The notes below the pieces were generated by a model, which was not told where the DNA came from, searched no databases, and saw only the letters and a program-made list of their open reading frames with translations. This document shows positions 62,443 to 64,000 of a stretch of DNA of 64,000 bases, in pieces (the first letter of the stretch is position 1; each line of letters begins with the position of its first letter). Origin of the DNA: Polytrichum commune (lineage: Eukaryota; Streptophyta; Polytrichopsida; Polytrichales; Polytrichaceae). The stretch lies in contig OX485804.1 of the NCBI GenBank assembly GCA_950295325.1, forward strand, positions 63,086,533-63,150,532, given 5' to 3'. The translations under genes and the position numbers were made by a program.

Positions 62443-62729
62443 CTTGACAAGTTGAAGAATTGCACCGCTGATTCACAAAGAAAGGAAAGGCTTCTGCCTC
62501 CTTCTCCAACCTCCGAGCTCTGGAAGGATCACAAAAGAAAAATGTCACCTGCTCACCACCGCCTTAGGTATGGGATGATCATTGGTAACCTTAAACCTTG
62601 GCAGCCCTCAAGAAGGGTAGGAAAGAACAGAAGAAAAGAAAAGTGGGACCAGCAATCACCCACAGGAAGCCTTCGCAAGAAACAAGCGAGAGCAGGGCAC
62701 AGCCGTGAAGTTTGCTGGTTGGGGGATTA

Positions 62730-62960
62730 TGCTGAGCTAAGCTAAGCTAAGCTAAGCAAAGGTAGCTAAGCCAAGCTAAGTTATCCTATCACTATGTATC
62801 CGAAGGTGGTGATGATGATGATGATGAGGAAAAGCCACAAGCAAACCGAAGGTCTGACTCTCCGAGCTTAAGAGCTTTTGGAGCAATCTTTGAAGGCCCT
62901 CGAATCAAGAATCTTTCTCTCTCTCTCTCTGGCTCTCTCTCTCTCTAAATTTAGTCAGCT
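62730..62960. repeat. Microsatellites upstream of HMA gene 2
   Basis: Three simple repeats lie close together: AGCTA units (AGCTAAGCTAAGCTAAGC, near 62733-62780), GAT units near 62808-62826, and CT units near 62911-62947. The last reads as GA on the gene strand and lies 470-500 bp before the start codon, in the 5' UTR or promoter area. Confidence 0.75.
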
Positions 62961-63387
62961 TGGGAATGGGTATGATGCATCATCTACAAAGCAGCAGCAA
63001 CAACACATGACGAGTCTCGATGACCCTGCACCGCCACAAAACACCGGAGACTTGCCCAATATCTGCATAACTATATTGTCCCCCCTTTTTCTAGCTGCAA
63101 TGCTACTATATGCGCTATGAAACTACGAAATGGAACTCAGACCTTGGGCCTAGCTCTGGAACCTTCAACGAACGTGGTAGGGAAAACCTCAGCTTTTGGT
63201 CTGCAGACGGACCGGAATTATTGGAGCGAGGAAAACAGCATCATCCCCGGTGGTCACTTGCATCGAGATATGGGTTGATATGGTCACTTTGCTCTTCAAG
63301 TCTTGACTTAAAAAGGAAAAGAAAAAAACCACCATGGCCCGAATCCCCGTGCCAGCGTTAGATGCGGTAAGCAGCTAGAAGGAAAAC

Positions 63388-63430
63388 TTAGAAGAAGAAG
63401 AAGAAGAAGAAGAAGAAGAAGCGCAAGAAG
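63388..63430. repeat. GAA trinucleotide repeat
   Basis: About ten GAA/AAG units in a row, followed by GCGCAAGAAGG. Not within a recognised gene. Confidence 0.9.
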
Positions 63431-63741
63431 GGGCGGATGAATATGTTATGGATGGCCCGCCTTGACCATGTCCACTTTTGATAGGTCCCACCAGCTACAA
63501 GAAGCCTTCTCAGACTTGAGTACAAAAACTGAACTTACAATTAACTACTAAGTTAGCAGCAACTTGAATGCCCGGCCACCTGCCTCCTGCGCACGGACAG
63601 GCAGACAGACAGACAGGAGCTCTGCAGGGGTGGAGCCCAGTAGGGATGACCTAGTCCAACTTACCTGACCCTAGCTTATCACCTTCACTATGTTAGTACG
63701 CACTCCATAGCCATCATACTTAGCAAGTGAAACTCCACAAA

Positions 63742-64000
63742 TTTTACTCCATCCCCACAATATGCCAGAAACACAACTCACAAACTTTGAGACACAAAAC
63801 GAGGCTTACTCATCATATCGCTAAGTTTATACTGCGCACATCTATCCAAGTTATGATTATCAAGGCTGGTGAGTTCGTATTTGACTTCATCCCCAAAATG
63901 TGCCAGAAACAAACTGACCAACTTACAGGCACAAGTGGAGGCTTACTCGTGTCACTAAGTTTACAATGTGCACATCTATGTATGATCATTGATCATCAAG
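63742..64000 (+). repeat. Tandem duplication, unit about 120 bp, reaching the window edge
   Basis: Units 63742-63864 and 63881-64000 share CATCCCCA(C/A)AATATGCCAG-type, GAAAC, GAGGCTTACTC, CTAAGTTTA, GCACATCTAT and end ATTATCAAG or TGATCATCAAG. More units may lie outside the window. Confidence 0.75.

Overview
This window is nuclear DNA of a land plant. The evidence is a complete 11-exon gene for a plant-type DRG2 GTPase, two heavy-metal-associated (HMA) plant proteins with short spliced exons, GT-AG introns throughout, many small inverted-repeat transposons, and one very long LINE retrotransposon. Base composition is AT-rich outside genes, and genes make up a small part of the sequence. I cannot name the species. 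The type of LINE and the intergenic make-up would suit a fern, lycophyte or bryophyte, but that is a weak inference.

Layout. (1) 0.7-3.5 kb and 15.8-17.6 kb hold two paralogous genes of unknown function (A and B) on the + strand, copies of one segment that includes promoter, first exon, first intron and second exon. Copy B is uninterrupted after intron 1. Copy A carries two extra introns that are each made almost entirely of a terminal-inverted-repeat element whose first bases supply the 5' splice site. (2) 5-15 kb is intergenic: tandem hairpins, a decayed transposon-type gene with a DUF7869-like segment, a 27-bp minisatellite, and copies of at least three dispersed repeat families. (3) 20.0-21.6 kb has a probable two-exon gene (C) for a small membrane protein, with locally duplicated non-coding segments. 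(4) 23.7-36.15 kb is one LINE insertion of about 12.4 kb, bounded by a 13-bp target-site duplication. It has a 5' UTR with a six-unit monomer array, an ORF1 with an RRM-like domain, and an ORF2 with a 2A-like ribosome-skipping motif, AP endonuclease, reverse transcriptase, RNase H, a CCHC zinc motif and a second, PD-(D/E)XK-like nuclease. A 3' hairpin and a TTC tail follow. Several frameshifts and stops make this copy dead. (5) 36-49 kb is repeat-rich intergenic DNA with a 370-bp perfect-centre foldback and a 400-bp tandem repeat. (6) 49.2-54 kb is the DRG2 gene. (7) 55.3-62.5 kb holds two tandem HMA-domain genes on the - strand with matching exon structure, with a precursor-like hairpin near the 5' side of the first. 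(8) 62.5-64 kb is promoter and intergenic sequence with microsatellites and a 120-bp tandem duplication.

The genes do not form a pathway. DRG2 acts on ribosomes, and the HMA proteins bind metal or act as partner proteins. The two most unusual signals are the transposon-made introns in paralog A and the dual-endonuclease LINE with a 2A-like motif.
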